Counted from the first letter of the stretch, positions 37,221-45,915 are shown. The stretch is DNA of 64,000 nt from Spongiibacter pelagi (GCF_014705705.1 NZ_JACXLD010000007.1:62001-126000); one strand, 5' to 3'. The notes: generated by a model from the letters alone, not told the origin. Translations and numbers: made by a program.

Positions 37221-38615
37221 TTATGGGCGCGGTGTGGTTACCGCTTTTTCGAGATCCTCAAAAGCTTCGTGAATATAATCGCCCAAACGCTCCATACGAG
37301 GCAGTGCCGAGGTGGCAACCAAGCCAAATTGCAGGCGTCCGTTATAACTATAGATGGTTATATTCAAATGGTTACCCGGAGTTAGCGCACTGATGGGATA
37401 CATTTCTTCCAGCGCGGCACCTTTTAGATAAAGTTGGTCATTGGGGCCGGGTACGTTGGAAATCAGCGTGTTGCCCAGTGGCGGTACGCGATTTTCCAAA
37501 CGCAGCATTTCCGCTAATTGGGCAAAGCTGCCGAGTAATACGGTGTAGGCCATGACGGATGTGGCGGGCACGCCGTCAATCTGGTAGCGAACATTGCGTA
37601 GAGTAAAGCCGATTTCGCGCAAGCGCTCATAGGGGTCTTCGGTACGTTTGGCCAGCTCCACCAGCACGATACCAATTTTATTGCCCATGCTGTTATCGCC
37701 TTTGCGGCGCAAGTTAACAGGCATTTGTACGGCGATGGGTTGATCGATATCGGCATCGCAATCCTGCAGGTAGCGATGCAGCGCGCCATCAATGCAGGTC
37801 AGTGCAATATGGTTCAGGGTAGAGCGGGTGAGTTGACGAAGGTGGTTTACCTTATCCATTGGCACTGAGGCGCTGGCAAACTGACGGCCCTCAATCACCC
37901 GGCCGGTTAACGGTGTTTTCGGGCGGCCTTTGAAGGGAACCGCCACGGCGTTTTTGGTCAGGTGAACGCTTTCCAGTGCTAATTGTGCGGTGAGTTTGCT
38001 CAGCCCGGCAAGGGTGCGGATGTAGTCGGTGTAGCGACCGCCGCGCTTGGTCAGCGCCTTCATAATGGACACGCTGTCCGCCGCGTTTTCCTGGCGCTTT
38101 TTAGGTAGCGCTGCCCACATGGTTGATGTAGTTTTTTCGGTAGCTGATTTGCTCAGGCTTTGAGCCAGAATCGAAGACATGGTTACGCCGTCGGCGTAGG
38201 CGTGGTGAAGTTTGGTGTAAAGCGCGAAGCGCTGGTCGTCAATGCCCTCGATAACGTGCATTTCCCACATGGGTTTGTCGCGGGACAGAATCGGGCCGTG
38301 GAGGTCGCCAACCAATTCATAAAGGCTGTCGCGGAAATCGTCGCCTTCTAGGGTGTGGTAGTGAATATGCTCTTTAACATCAAAGTTAATCGCTGTTTCC
38401 CAGCAGGGGCCGGTCAAATTGGTGAAATTGATCACTTGATTGAACGGAGCGCCAACATCGTCAGCGGTACCAACATATTGCTCTACGGCTTGCTGTACGA
38501 AATTTGCCGGTGCTTTGGCAGGTTTGCGAAACATCATCAAACCGCCGATATGCTTGGGGCTTGCATCAGATTCTGTTAGAAAAAAAGCCAAATCCATTAT
38601 GGACAGTTTCGACAT
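37221..38615 (-). CDS. Wax ester synthase / diacylglycerol O-acyltransferase (WS/DGAT)
   Basis: A 464-residue acyltransferase (start ATG at 38615, seven bases after GGAAG; a GTG at 38621 adds two residues). The catalytic HHxxxDG motif is seen as HHAYADG at about residues 137-143, with the family signatures PMWEMHVIEG, VPGPNDQLYLKGAALEEMYP and a conserved NITIYSYNG near the C-terminus. These enzymes join acyl-CoA to fatty alcohol (wax ester) or diacylglycerol (triacylglycerol). With the reductase about 100 bases downstream, the pair forms a compact acyl-CoA to wax ester route. Confidence 0.93.
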   Translation of the reverse strand: MSKLSIMDLAFFLTESDASPKHIGGLMMFRKPAKAPANFVQQAVEQYVGTADDVGAPFNQVINFTNLTGPCWETAINFDVKEHIHYHTLEGDDFRDSLYELVGDLHGPILSRDKPMWEMHVIEGIDDQRFALYTKLHHAYADGVTMSSILAQSLSKSATEKTTSTMWAALPKKRQENAADSVSIMKALTKRGGRYTDYIRTLAGLSKLTAQLALESVHLTKNAVAVPFKGRPKTPLTGRVIEGRQFASASVPMDKVNHLRQLTRSTLNHIALTCIDGALHRYLQDCDADIDQPIAVQMPVNLRRKGDNSMGNKIGIVLVELAKRTEDPYERLREIGFTLRNVRYQIDGVPATSVMAYTVLLGSFAQLAEMLRLENRVPPLGNTLISNVPGPNDQLYLKGAALEEMYPISALTPGNHLNITIYSYNGRLQFGLVATSALPRMERLGDYIHEAFEDLEKAVTTPRP

Positions 38616-38803
38616 ATTCACACTTCCCTTTAATAATCGTGAAATCGTTATTGCGGTACCGTTTATTGAATACCGTAAAAGTCTATGCCCTAATTAGCAC
38701 CCCGGCTATTGCTCGTTCTGACCTTGTTTTAATTTTTTCGGTCAATTCACTTCAGGACGCTGGCAAGCCGAACATAACAGATAAGCCCGCTCGGGAACAC
38801 TGC

Positions 38804-39472
38804 ATGACTCAAGACATAAGAAAAGCGGCCACGGCGGTGGTGGTACGAGACTCAGATCAGGGCCTAGAGGTTTTGGTTTTACGGCGTCACCCACAACTGA
38901 AAGTCGGTGGCGGGCACTGGGTATTCCCCGGTGGCACCATTGATCCAGAAGATGAAATTGGCATGGAGTCTGAGGCGTTGATTGCCCGTGTCGCGGCAAG
39001 TCGAGAGACTCAGGAGGAAGCCAGCCTGAGTTTGGACCAGTCGGAGTTCCAGCTTATTTCCCATTGGACAACCCCGCCGGGAATGGGCAAACGTTTCGCG
39101 ACTTGGTTTTTTCTCAGTGAGGTTGGCGAGGTAGAGGTCGTGGTTGATGGTCAGGAAATGGATGACCATATGTGGACCCTGCCTAAAACATTGCTGCGCT
39201 ATCACCGCATGGGCGAAATGGCGATGATGCCGCCAACCGTGGTGACCCTCACCGAATTGGCGTCATGCGATAGTGTGGCCGAGGCGCGGGCTTTTTATGC
39301 GGCGCGGGAAGTGCCTTTCATTGAGCCGCAAATCAACAAACACCTCGGTGTACTTTGTATGCTCTATAAAGGCGATGCCGGGTATGCCAGCAAAGACCCA
39401 AGCAAGGTGGGATCGCGCAACCGCTGCTACTTGGAAGATGGTGTGTGGCGCTATGAGTTTTTCAAAAGCTAA
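38804..39472 (+). CDS. Nudix hydrolase with an extended Nudix box
   Basis: A 222-residue Nudix protein from the ATG at 38804; the frame opens at 38504 inside the divergent wax ester synthase gene, so that part is not coding. The Nudix region (FPGGTIDPEDE, then RETQEEAS) has GX5E and RExxEE but is split by about 17 residues in place of the usual seven, and the following glycine is serine. Such inserts are seen in the NUDT19-like/CoA-type members. It would hydrolyse a nucleoside-diphosphate-linked compound, identity unknown. Divergent from the wax ester gene, but I see no proof of functional linkage. Confidence 0.88.
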   Translation: MTQDIRKAATAVVVRDSDQGLEVLVLRRHPQLKVGGGHWVFPGGTIDPEDEIGMESEALIARVAASRETQEEASLSLDQSEFQLISHWTTPPGMGKRFATWFFLSEVGEVEVVVDGQEMDDHMWTLPKTLLRYHRMGEMAMMPPTVVTLTELASCDSVAEARAFYAAREVPFIEPQINKHLGVLCMLYKGDAGYASKDPSKVGSRNRCYLEDGVWRYEFFKS

Positions 39473-39502
39473 AGCGCTTTAAAAATAAATTCAAAAAGTG
39501 CG

Positions 39503-39515
39503 AGGGTTTTTCCCT
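39503..39515. promoter_or_regulatory. Candidate operator or ECF promoter element upstream of the EF-hand gene
   Basis: AGGGTTTTTCCCT is a short palindrome followed about 10 bases later by GTGTTTAA. The layout (G-rich/T-rich block and a downstream TAA element) could be an ECF-type promoter read by the sigma factor encoded downstream. Only position and shape support this. Confidence 0.3.
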
Positions 39516-39537
39516 ACTGCGGTGTTTAACCGATAAC

Positions 39538-39559
39538 GACCAAGCTAATGGTCTTTTTT
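39538..39559 (+). terminator. Possible weak terminator or attenuator in the EF-hand gene leader
   Basis: GACCA (39538-39542) and TGGTC (39549-39553) form a five-bp stem directly followed by six T residues, 12 bases before the EF-hand start codon. It could end the Nudix transcript or act as attenuation in the leader. The stem is short. Confidence 0.4.
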
Positions 39560-39570
39560 CGGAGTAAAAC

Positions 39571-40068
39571 ATGAACGCAAGCACAACCCTAAAATTTGCC
39601 GCCGCTACTCTGCTACTTGCAGTGAGCACGTATACCTTTGCTGAAATGAATGGCCCTCGCCCAGAATTTGGCCCAGAGGGGCGGCCCAGCATTGAGCAGA
39701 TGGCTCAGCACCATGCACAGCGCTTTATGAAAATGGATCTCAATGCTGACGGCAGTGTGACTCGTGCCGAGATTGAAGAATTCAAAGCCCAGCAGCGCGA
39801 GCAGCGTACCGGTTCGCGTGAGGATCGTTTTAGTCGCGCCGATACCGACAATAACGGTATGGTTTCCTCTGAAGAGGCCCAGCAGCTTGCAATGTTGAAA
39901 CTGACAGAGCGTGATGCCAACGGTGATGGGCAATTGGACCGCGGTGAATTTCACAGAGGAGAGTTTCGCAAAGGCGAGCATCATAAAGGCGGCTTCCCCG
40001 GTGGGTTTAAGCACGGCAAACCCGGTGACTGCGACGGCCACGGCCGGCCTGATTTTGCGGAAGAGTAA
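39571..40068 (+). CDS. Exported EF-hand calcium-binding protein
   Basis: A 165-residue protein with a signal peptide (cleavage likely after TYTFA at residue 24). Three EF-hand loops are visible: DLNADGSVTRAE (56-67), DTDNNGMVSSEE (91-102) and DANGDGQLDRGE (115-126), each with Asp/Asn ligands and the closing Glu. The tail (127-165) is rich in His, Gly and Lys and may bind other metals. It sits 21 bases ahead of an ECF sigma factor, suggesting a periplasmic Ca2+-sensing or storage part of the same regulon. Ribosome site CGGAG precedes the ATG. Confidence 0.93.
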   Translation: MNASTTLKFAAATLLLAVSTYTFAEMNGPRPEFGPEGRPSIEQMAQHHAQRFMKMDLNADGSVTRAEIEEFKAQQREQRTGSREDRFSRADTDNNGMVSSEEAQQLAMLKLTERDANGDGQLDRGEFHRGEFRKGEHHKGGFPGGFKHGKPGDCDGHGRPDFAEE

Positions 40069-40089
40069 TCACTAAAGGATTGCTAGTGC

Positions 40090-40743
40090 GTGCAGAGCAG
40101 TGATGAACATTTAATGAAAGCTGTGGCGCGGGGGGATTCCCGCGCCTTTTCTGAACTGCTCTCTCGTCATAGCCGCAGCGTGTTGAATATTTGCTACCGC
40201 ATTGTGCAAGACCGCGCTGAGGCGGAGGATCTTTGCCAGGAAGTGTTTGAGTCTCTTTGGCAACAAGCGTCCTCATGGCAAGCCAACGCCAAATTACAAA
40301 CTTGGCTATACCGTGTTGCCAGCAATGCCGCCTTGAATCATCGTCAGCGGGTACAGGCTCGTCAGCAATTGGGGGTGGACGAGGATGTCTTTGAGAATCC
40401 CGGCCAAGATACATTCTGCGAAACCGAGCAAGTTTCAATGTCTGCCGAAGAACCAGCCTATACGGCGTTACAGTTTGAACTCGGTATGCTGCCTGAGAAT
40501 CAGCGGATGGCACTGTATTTTCGTTATTACCAAGATTTGGCCAGTCGCGATATCGCTGAAATTTTGGGCGTAAGCCTAAAAGCGGTTGAGTCCCTACTGG
40601 CAAGAGGTCGCAATCTTTTGAAGCAGCAATTGGCCAAAACCGCCAGTGTTGAGCCGCCGGTTGCCAATAAGCCGCCGGCTGCCAGTAAGCCGTCGGTAGC
40701 CGATAAGCCGCCGGTAGCCGATAAAAAGGAGCCCAATCGATGA
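40090..40743 (+). CDS. RNA polymerase sigma factor, ECF family
   Basis: A 217-residue sigma-70 family regulator with region 2 (FSELLSRHSRSVLNICYRIV, EAEDLCQEVFESLWQ, LQTWLYRVASNAALNH) and region 4 (MLPENQRMALYFRYYQDLA, DIAEILGVSLKAVESLLARG), the usual ECF core of about 175 residues. A C-terminal tail (about 180-217) repeats PPVANK/PPAASK/PSVADK/PPVADK, an unusual Pro-rich extension. The stop overlaps the next gene by four bases (ATGA). It likely responds to the periplasmic partners and controls its own cassette. GTG start. Confidence 0.9.
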   Translation: MQSSDEHLMKAVARGDSRAFSELLSRHSRSVLNICYRIVQDRAEAEDLCQEVFESLWQQASSWQANAKLQTWLYRVASNAALNHRQRVQARQQLGVDEDVFENPGQDTFCETEQVSMSAEEPAYTALQFELGMLPENQRMALYFRYYQDLASRDIAEILGVSLKAVESLLARGRNLLKQQLAKTASVEPPVANKPPAASKPSVADKPPVADKKEPNR

Positions 40744-41216
40744 AACCGAGTCCCTTGTTTCAGCAATTATTGATGCGCTTCGGTGGGCGAGCTTCCGACT
40801 GGCCCCTTGCTTGGCGCGTTTGCTTGAGCTTGTTGCTACTGTTTCCGGCAAACCGGCAGGTTTGGTTGGATGCGCAGGCTCAGGATGCGAGCCTGTCATC
40901 GTTTTTTCATTCCCATGTCGATGACATTGAGTTGAGCGACCAATTTATGCGGCGCTTGCAGAATATTTCCGATCAGGCTCAGCATGGCGCTGTTGTGCCA
41001 ACAGAAGTCGAGGCGCTGGATCGGCGTATATTGAGTTATGGTTTTGGCGGTGCCCTGGCTTCTTTAGCTTTGGGTGTATTGCTGGGCTATACCAGTGTGT
41101 TTGGGTCTTTATTGGCAGATCAAACACTGGCTGATGAGGCAGGCAATAGCATTTTTTATTTTAGTGAACAGACGCTTTTTGATAGCGATGAACAAACGCT
41201 TTGGTTTCAAGAATGA
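40740..41216 (+). CDS. Membrane protein of unknown function in the sigma-factor operon
   Basis: A 158-residue protein with no family I recognise. It has a hydrophobic segment near residue 25-40 and a clearer membrane helix around 97-120 (GFGGALASLALGVLLGY), and an acidic, Phe/Tyr-rich C-terminal tail. Translational coupling to the sigma gene is the usual position of an anti-sigma factor, but the zinc-binding HxxxCxxC motif is absent. Anti-sigma function is therefore only a possibility. Confidence 0.6.
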   Translation: MKPSPLFQQLLMRFGGRASDWPLAWRVCLSLLLLFPANRQVWLDAQAQDASLSSFFHSHVDDIELSDQFMRRLQNISDQAQHGAVVPTEVEALDRRILSYGFGGALASLALGVLLGYTSVFGSLLADQTLADEAGNSIFYFSEQTLFDSDEQTLWFQE

Positions 41217-41239
41217 GCCGGGCAGGGTAGGAGAATAGG

Positions 41240-41749
41240 ATGACACGGCAAACTTGGTTGGCTTCTGGGCTGGCCCTCTCGCTGGTGATTAATGGCATCT
41301 TAATCGGTGTGTTACTCGGTTACCGTTTTGGTGGGCACGAGCGTCAGGCCATGGCGAGATTCGATCGGCAGATGTTTCGCACAGCGGGTGAGCCACTGCC
41401 GCAGTTACATGAGGCCATGCATGAGCGGCGCTCTGAATTTCGTCGGGCGTTTAAAGAAGTGCGCGCAGCTCGTCGAGCCATGTTTGAATTGATTCAGGCC
41501 CCTAGTGTCGATGCCGGAACTCTCGCGGGTGGTTTTGAGAGAATTCGTGTTGCAGAGCAGGAATTAAAAGCGGTGGGGCATCGAGCAATGAGTGAGGTTT
41601 TGCCCCGAGTGCCGCTGGAACAGCGCCAAGAGGTGATGAAGGCTTTTTTGCATAGAGAGATGGATCGTCGTCCGCCGCCAAGACCGATGGAGCATAAAGG
41701 CGAGCGTCCACCGGTTAGCATCTCGCCTGAAACCATGCCGCCAAGATAA
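41240..41749 (+). CDS. Periplasmic heavy-metal sensor / Spy-CnrX-like protein
   Basis: A 169-residue protein with one N-terminal membrane anchor (about residues 9-28) and a helical periplasmic part rich in Arg, Glu and His. The helix repeats (EAMHERRSEFRRAFKEVRAARRAMFELI and similar) and length match the Metal_resist/CnrX/Spy family (PF13801), whose members sense metal or bind misfolded proteins. The end is Pro-rich (MDRRPPPRPMEH). GGTAGGAGAA precedes the ATG. It closes the EF-hand/sigma/membrane protein cassette. Confidence 0.85.
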   Translation: MTRQTWLASGLALSLVINGILIGVLLGYRFGGHERQAMARFDRQMFRTAGEPLPQLHEAMHERRSEFRRAFKEVRAARRAMFELIQAPSVDAGTLAGGFERIRVAEQELKAVGHRAMSEVLPRVPLEQRQEVMKAFLHREMDRRPPPRPMEHKGERPPVSISPETMPPR

Positions 41750-41758
41750 AAAAACGGA

Positions 41759-42430
41759 TCAGGGGGTTGAATTAACCGGGGTATAACTTAATTCGCCGTT
41801 ATACCAGCGTTTGCGCCACGCTTTGAACACCCGCTCCGGGTACCAGCTTTTCCCTAAGCTACCGTTGTAGCGGGCGAGTGCACGATGGTAATTGCCGCGT
41901 TCGCGCTGCAGATAAAACTGCAATATCTGGCAGCCGTAGCGCAGGTTGGTGCTGACCAGACTGAGGTTGTCGTCAGGTCGACCAATTTCATTTTTCCAAA
42001 AAGGCATGACCTGCATTAGCCCTTGTGCTCCCGCGCTAGAAACAGCGAAGCGATCAAAGCCACTCTCTATTTGAATCAAGGCCAGTACCAATTCTGGAGG
42101 TAGCTTGGCCGCAGAGGCTTCGCGGTGAACATTTTGTAGAAAAGGGAGGCGTTGTTCGGGATCTTTTATAAACGGGCTGATTCGTTGAGACATGTCCAGC
42201 AGCCAAACCTCGGCGTCGAAGCGATCTTCAAAACTGCTGGCTTGTTCAATCCCGTCTTTCAAAAATTGCCGCAGAGCAAGTTGCTCTTCTGAAAGGGGCG
42301 AGCTAGTGATTTTTGACGAGGCACTTGCCTGTGTTGGCAAGGGAGCGCCAATCAATAACCATCCCGCAATCAGTGCTACAAGAAGCTTGATTGTGGGATG
42401 GTTAGTTTGACGTTGGTAGGATGCGTTCAC
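41759..42430 (-). CDS. Lytic transglycosylase, SLT domain
   Basis: A 223-residue exported protein with an N-terminal signal (LLVALIAGWLLIGAPLPTQA) and a C-terminal lysozyme-like SLT domain. The catalytic Glu is in LIQIESGF, followed by GAQGLMQVMPFW and a final ALARYNGSLGKSWYPERVF. These enzymes cleave peptidoglycan to 1,6-anhydromuropeptides, the substrates AmpD recycles. It lies ten bases from the convergent sensor gene and downstream of proS. Confidence 0.93.
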   Translation of the reverse strand: MNASYQRQTNHPTIKLLVALIAGWLLIGAPLPTQASASSKITSSPLSEEQLALRQFLKDGIEQASSFEDRFDAEVWLLDMSQRISPFIKDPEQRLPFLQNVHREASAAKLPPELVLALIQIESGFDRFAVSSAGAQGLMQVMPFWKNEIGRPDDNLSLVSTNLRYGCQILQFYLQRERGNYHRALARYNGSLGKSWYPERVFKAWRKRWYNGELSYTPVNSTP

Positions 42431-42454
42431 CGCGACAGTTTATACTCGTTAGTT

Positions 42455-44182
42455 TTAGCGAGAAACCCGCTTGCTAACTTCAGCAACGATTTGCTCTACA
42501 GGAATGTCTTCGCTGTCAGTCGCACGGCGGTGCTTGTATTCCAGCATGCCCTGATCCAGTCCGCGATCACCCACTACAATGCGGTGTGGAATGCCCATTA
42601 ATTCCATATCGGCAAACTTAACACCGGGACGCTCATTGCGGTCATCCAGTAAAACGTCCAACCCAAGCGCCTTCAGTTCAGTGTAGAGCTGTTCGGCTTT
42701 TTCGCGCACGCGATCAGACTTTTGCATATTCATGCCGACAATTGCCACTTGGAAAGGCGCAATGCTATCGGGCCAGATAATGCCTTTGTCGTCGTTGTTT
42801 TGCTCTATGGCAGAGGCCACTACGCGGGTTACGCCAATGCCGTAGCAACCCATAATCATGACTTGCTCTTTGCCATTTTCATTAAGCACCGTAGCGTTCA
42901 TGGCTTCTGAATATTTGGTGCCGAGTTGGAAGATATGGCCAACTTCGATACCGCGACGAATCAGAATCTTGCCCTCGCCATCTGGGCTGGGGTCGCCTTC
43001 AACCACATTGCGAATATCGGCAATTTCGCCAAGCGCCAGATCGCGCTCCCAGTTCACCCCTTTCAGGTGGTAACCGTCTTCATTAGCGCCACAAATAAAG
43101 TCAGCGGCATGAGTTGCGCTGCGATCAACAATCGTGCGGATAGATAAACCGACCGGGCCAATGGAGCCAGTGCCGCAACCAATAGCCGCTTTAATGTCTT
43201 CTTCGCTGGCAAAGGTCATCGGTTTGGCAATGCCGCCCAGTTTTTCCGCTTTGATATCGTTGAGCTCGTGGTCGCCGCGAACAACAAGTGCCACCAGTGG
43301 CGCCTTGCTTTGGCCTTCTTCTTGAACGCCATAAACAATCAGGGTTTTTAAGCTGCGATCTGCTGCGCAACTGAAAAACTGGCTGACTTCCTCAATGCTG
43401 TGTACATCGGGAGTGGCCACTTTTTCCATCGCTTCGGTAGCGCTGGGGCGCTCGCCCGCAGGAGCCAGAGCTTCGGCCATTTCCACGTTGGCGGCGTAGT
43501 TTGAGGTGTCGGAGAAGGCAATATCATCTTCACCGGAATTGGCGAGTACGTGGAATTCATGTGAACCGCTGCCGCCAATAGAGCCGGTGTCGGCAATAAC
43601 GGGGCGGAAATCCAAGCCTAAGCGAGTGAAGATATTGGTGTATGTGGCGTGCATAACATCGTAGGTCTCCTGCAAGGATTCCTGATTTTTATGGAAGGAG
43701 TAGGCGTCTTTCATCACAAACTCGCGGGAGCGCATTACCCCAAAGCGTGGACGAATTTCATCCCGGAACTTGGTTTGTACCTGATAAAAGTTCGCCGGCA
43801 GTTGTTTATAGCTTTTGATCTCATTGCGGATCAGGTCGGTGATGACCTCTTCATGGGTTGGGCCAAGGCAGAAGCTGCGCGAATGGCGGTCGCTAATGCG
43901 AAGCAGTTCTGGGCCGTATTGTTCCCAGCGGCCGGACTCTTCCCACAGTTCAGCGGGTTGTACCACCGGCATCATCACTTCCTGTGCGCCGCTGCGATCC
44001 ATTTCCTCGCGCACAATGGTTTCTACCTTGCGCAGTACCCGCAAGCCCAGCGGCAGCCACGAGTACAGGCCGGTTGCCAGTTTGCGGATCATGCCCGCCC
44101 GTAGCATCAGTTGGTGGCTGATCACCTCCGCATCGGCGGGGGTTTCTTTAATAGTAGCGATAAGAAATTGACTGGCGCGCAT
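42455..44182 (-). CDS. proS: Prolyl-tRNA synthetase ProS
   Basis: A 575-residue class II synthetase (E. coli 572) that charges tRNA-Pro. The start is the ATG at 44182 ([15 protein letters not shown]); the frame opens at 44218. Motifs 1-3 ([62 protein letters not shown]) are visible and the insertion editing domain is present between motifs 2 and 3. The C-terminal anticodon-binding domain ends in KRVSR. Confidence 0.97.
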   Translation of the reverse strand: MRASQFLIATIKETPADAEVISHQLMLRAGMIRKLATGLYSWLPLGLRVLRKVETIVREEMDRSGAQEVMMPVVQPAELWEESGRWEQYGPELLRISDRHSRSFCLGPTHEEVITDLIRNEIKSYKQLPANFYQVQTKFRDEIRPRFGVMRSREFVMKDAYSFHKNQESLQETYDVMHATYTNIFTRLGLDFRPVIADTGSIGGSGSHEFHVLANSGEDDIAFSDTSNYAANVEMAEALAPAGERPSATEAMEKVATPDVHSIEEVSQFFSCAADRSLKTLIVYGVQEEGQSKAPLVALVVRGDHELNDIKAEKLGGIAKPMTFASEEDIKAAIGCGTGSIGPVGLSIRTIVDRSATHAADFICGANEDGYHLKGVNWERDLALGEIADIRNVVEGDPSPDGEGKILIRRGIEVGHIFQLGTKYSEAMNATVLNENGKEQVMIMGCYGIGVTRVVASAIEQNNDDKGIIWPDSIAPFQVAIVGMNMQKSDRVREKAEQLYTELKALGLDVLLDDRNERPGVKFADMELMGIPHRIVVGDRGLDQGMLEYKHRRATDSEDIPVEQIVAEVSKRVSR

Positions 44183-44317
44183 GTAACAATAGATCCTTAA
44201 ACAGCGTTGTGTTCGCAAGCCTGCCTGTCGTTGAGAGTTGGCAGACGGCGATGTAAGAGCCGCATTTTACGACCCTTGTCTGGCAGCGTACAGATGAGGG
44301 ATGAATAAGGAGCTAAT

Positions 44318-44749
44318 ATGTTTTCCCTTCACCCCCGCTTGGCCGAAGATACCTTTGTTGTTGGTGATCTGCCTCTGTGCCGAGTTTTATTGATGAATGA
44401 CAGCCAATATCCCTGGCTGATTCTGGTGCCCCGCGAAGAAAATTTACGCGAGCTACACCAGTTGAGCTGGGCCTCACAGCAGCAGTTTTTGCGGGAGTCG
44501 AATCTTGCTGCGAGCCTTTTAGAGCAGCTTTTTCGGGCTGAAAAGCTCAATCTGGCGGCGCTGGGCAATATGGTGCCGCAGTTACACTTTCACCATATTG
44601 CGCGCTTCCAAGATGACCCGGCATGGCCCGGCCCGGTTTGGGGAGCGCGGCCGCGAGTGGCTTATGAGCCGAGCTTGCGAGATGAGCGTTTGGCAGTGTT
44701 AAAAGAGGCTTTTACGGAAGAGTCAGAGGGTTCTTTTGTGATCGCTTAA
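44318..44749 (+). CDS. HIT family protein
   Basis: A 143-residue histidine-triad nucleotide-binding protein. The HxHxH-type motif is seen in QLHFHHIAR at about residue 89, in place of the usual HxHxHxx, and NLAALGNMVPQLHFH matches the HIT-like members of gammaproteobacteria. Such proteins hydrolyse or transfer nucleotides (AMP-lysine, diadenosine polyphosphate). Divergent from proS, with AAGGAG ahead of the ATG. Confidence 0.9.
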   Translation: MFSLHPRLAEDTFVVGDLPLCRVLLMNDSQYPWLILVPREENLRELHQLSWASQQQFLRESNLAASLLEQLFRAEKLNLAALGNMVPQLHFHHIARFQDDPAWPGPVWGARPRVAYEPSLRDERLAVLKEAFTEESEGSFVIA

Positions 44750-44866
44750 GATCGCTAAATGGGAGATTTTTTTCGGCCAAAAAACGCGCGATCGGGGGAA
44801 TTGTTTCAAATCGTCGTAATTTCCCGCTTTTTGGGCGATTTTTTTCCAATGTCGCGTGTTTTGCTC

Positions 44867-44895
44867 TTGTATAGCAGTGTTTAATCGACTATATG
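44867..44895 (+). promoter_or_regulatory. Candidate sigma-70 promoter of the HU-like gene
   Basis: TTGTAT (44867-44872) and TATATG (44890-44895) are separated by 17 bases, upstream of the HU gene by about 100 bases. The match is moderate only. Confidence 0.35.
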
Positions 44896-44994
44896 TATGC
44901 GCAGGCATTGAAGCATAGGTGGTAATTAGCGTTAGGTGCCAGCGAAACTACTTACAAAAATATAGCTATTAACTCATGAGGTGAAATTAACCCT

Positions 44995-45459
44995 ATGGCA
45001 ATCAAAAAAGCTGCACCAAAGAAAAAAGCTGCTCCAAAAGCCAAAGCGGCACCCAAGGCAAAGGCGGCTCCAAAAGCTAAAGCGGCTCCTAAGGCAAAAG
45101 CAGCACCTAAAGCTGCAGCTGCTAAAGCACCTGCACGCAAAACTACAGCCATCACTGAAAAAATGACCAAGACTCAAATGCTGACCGAGATCGCTGAAAA
45201 CACCCAGCTGACTCGCAAGCAAGTGGGCGATGTCTTTGTTGAGCTGGAAGCCCTGATCGAACGCAGCATCAAGAAACGCGCTGTGGGTGAGTTCACCGTT
45301 CCCGGCCTGATGAAAATCACCACTGTGAAGAAGCCTGCTGTTAAAGCTCGCAAGGGTATCAACCCCTTCACTGGCGAAGAAACCATGTTCAAAGCCAAGC
45401 CTGCCAGCGTAGCGGTTAAAGTTCGTCCGCTGAAAAAGCTGAAAGACTTCGCATCGTAA
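44995..45459 (+). CDS. HU-family DNA-binding protein with histone-H1-like Lys/Ala/Pro-rich tail
   Basis: A 154-residue protein. The first 50 residues are a low-complexity tail of AAPKAK repeats (about five copies) like those of AlgP and eukaryotic histone H1. From about residue 55 it is an HU/IHF-type domain with MTKTQMLTEIAENTQLTRKQV, VPGLMKITTVKKPA, RKGINPFTGEETMFKAKPA. HU-type proteins bend DNA; the tail could add non-specific DNA compaction. A strong terminator follows. I assign no symbol because tailed HU forms are distinct from hupA/hupB. Confidence 0.92.
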   Translation: MAIKKAAPKKKAAPKAKAAPKAKAAPKAKAAPKAKAAPKAAAAKAPARKTTAITEKMTKTQMLTEIAENTQLTRKQVGDVFVELEALIERSIKKRAVGEFTVPGLMKITTVKKPAVKARKGINPFTGEETMFKAKPASVAVKVRPLKKLKDFAS

Positions 45460-45479
45460 TCTGGTCTTCTGACCGACTG

Positions 45480-45502
45480 ACGGGCGCTTCGGCGCCCGTT
45501 TT
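45480..45502 (+). terminator. Intrinsic terminator after the HU-like gene
   Basis: ACGGGCGC (45480-45487), a TTCG tetraloop and GCGCCCGT (45492-45499) form an eight-bp stem followed by TTT and further T-rich sequence. It ends the HU-like transcript 20 bases after its stop. Confidence 0.9.
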
Positions 45503-45637
45503 CGTTTCTGCTTCCCCCTCAAACCGATTTAATGCTGGCGCCGGTTTGCGTTATAATCCCGCTCCTTTTTAGTCCCGGTTTGGCAATACTGCCTCGGGTT
45601 CGGCAAGACATTGTCTGATTTGTATTGAGAATTACCG

Positions 45638-45883
45638 ATGCCAATCTACGAATATGCGTGTAAAGACTGCGGTCACACCCTGGAAAAACTGCAAAAAATG
45701 AGCGATCCCGTACTGGTGGATTGCCCGGCCTGCAATAAGCCAAGTCTGGAAAAACAGATTTCGGCGGCGGGTTTTCGCCTTAAAGGTGGCGGTTGGTACG
45801 AGACAGATTTTAAATCCAGCGGTACCAAGAAAAATCTGGCCGGCGATAGCGGTTCAGGTTCCAGCAGCTCTTCTGCCGACTAA
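45638..45883 (+). CDS. FmdB family zinc-ribbon protein
   Basis: An 81-residue protein with the FmdB/CxxC_CxxC_SSSS ribbon: CKDCG and CPACN (about residues 8-33), then a Gly/Ser-rich tail ending in [11 protein letters not shown]. The family is widespread and its function is unclear. It lies just ahead of aspS, a common arrangement in gammaproteobacteria, with 32 bases between them. Confidence 0.92.
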   Translation: MPIYEYACKDCGHTLEKLQKMSDPVLVDCPACNKPSLEKQISAAGFRLKGGGWYETDFKSSGTKKNLAGDSGSGSSSSSAD

Positions 45884-45915
45884 TTAACATTACAGCGATT
45901 TATTGGGAAAAAACC

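Noticed and set aside
38504-38803. Extra 100 N-terminal residues on the Nudix protein
   Set aside because: The upstream part overlaps the wax ester synthase start region and shows no family match; the conserved protein begins at 38804.
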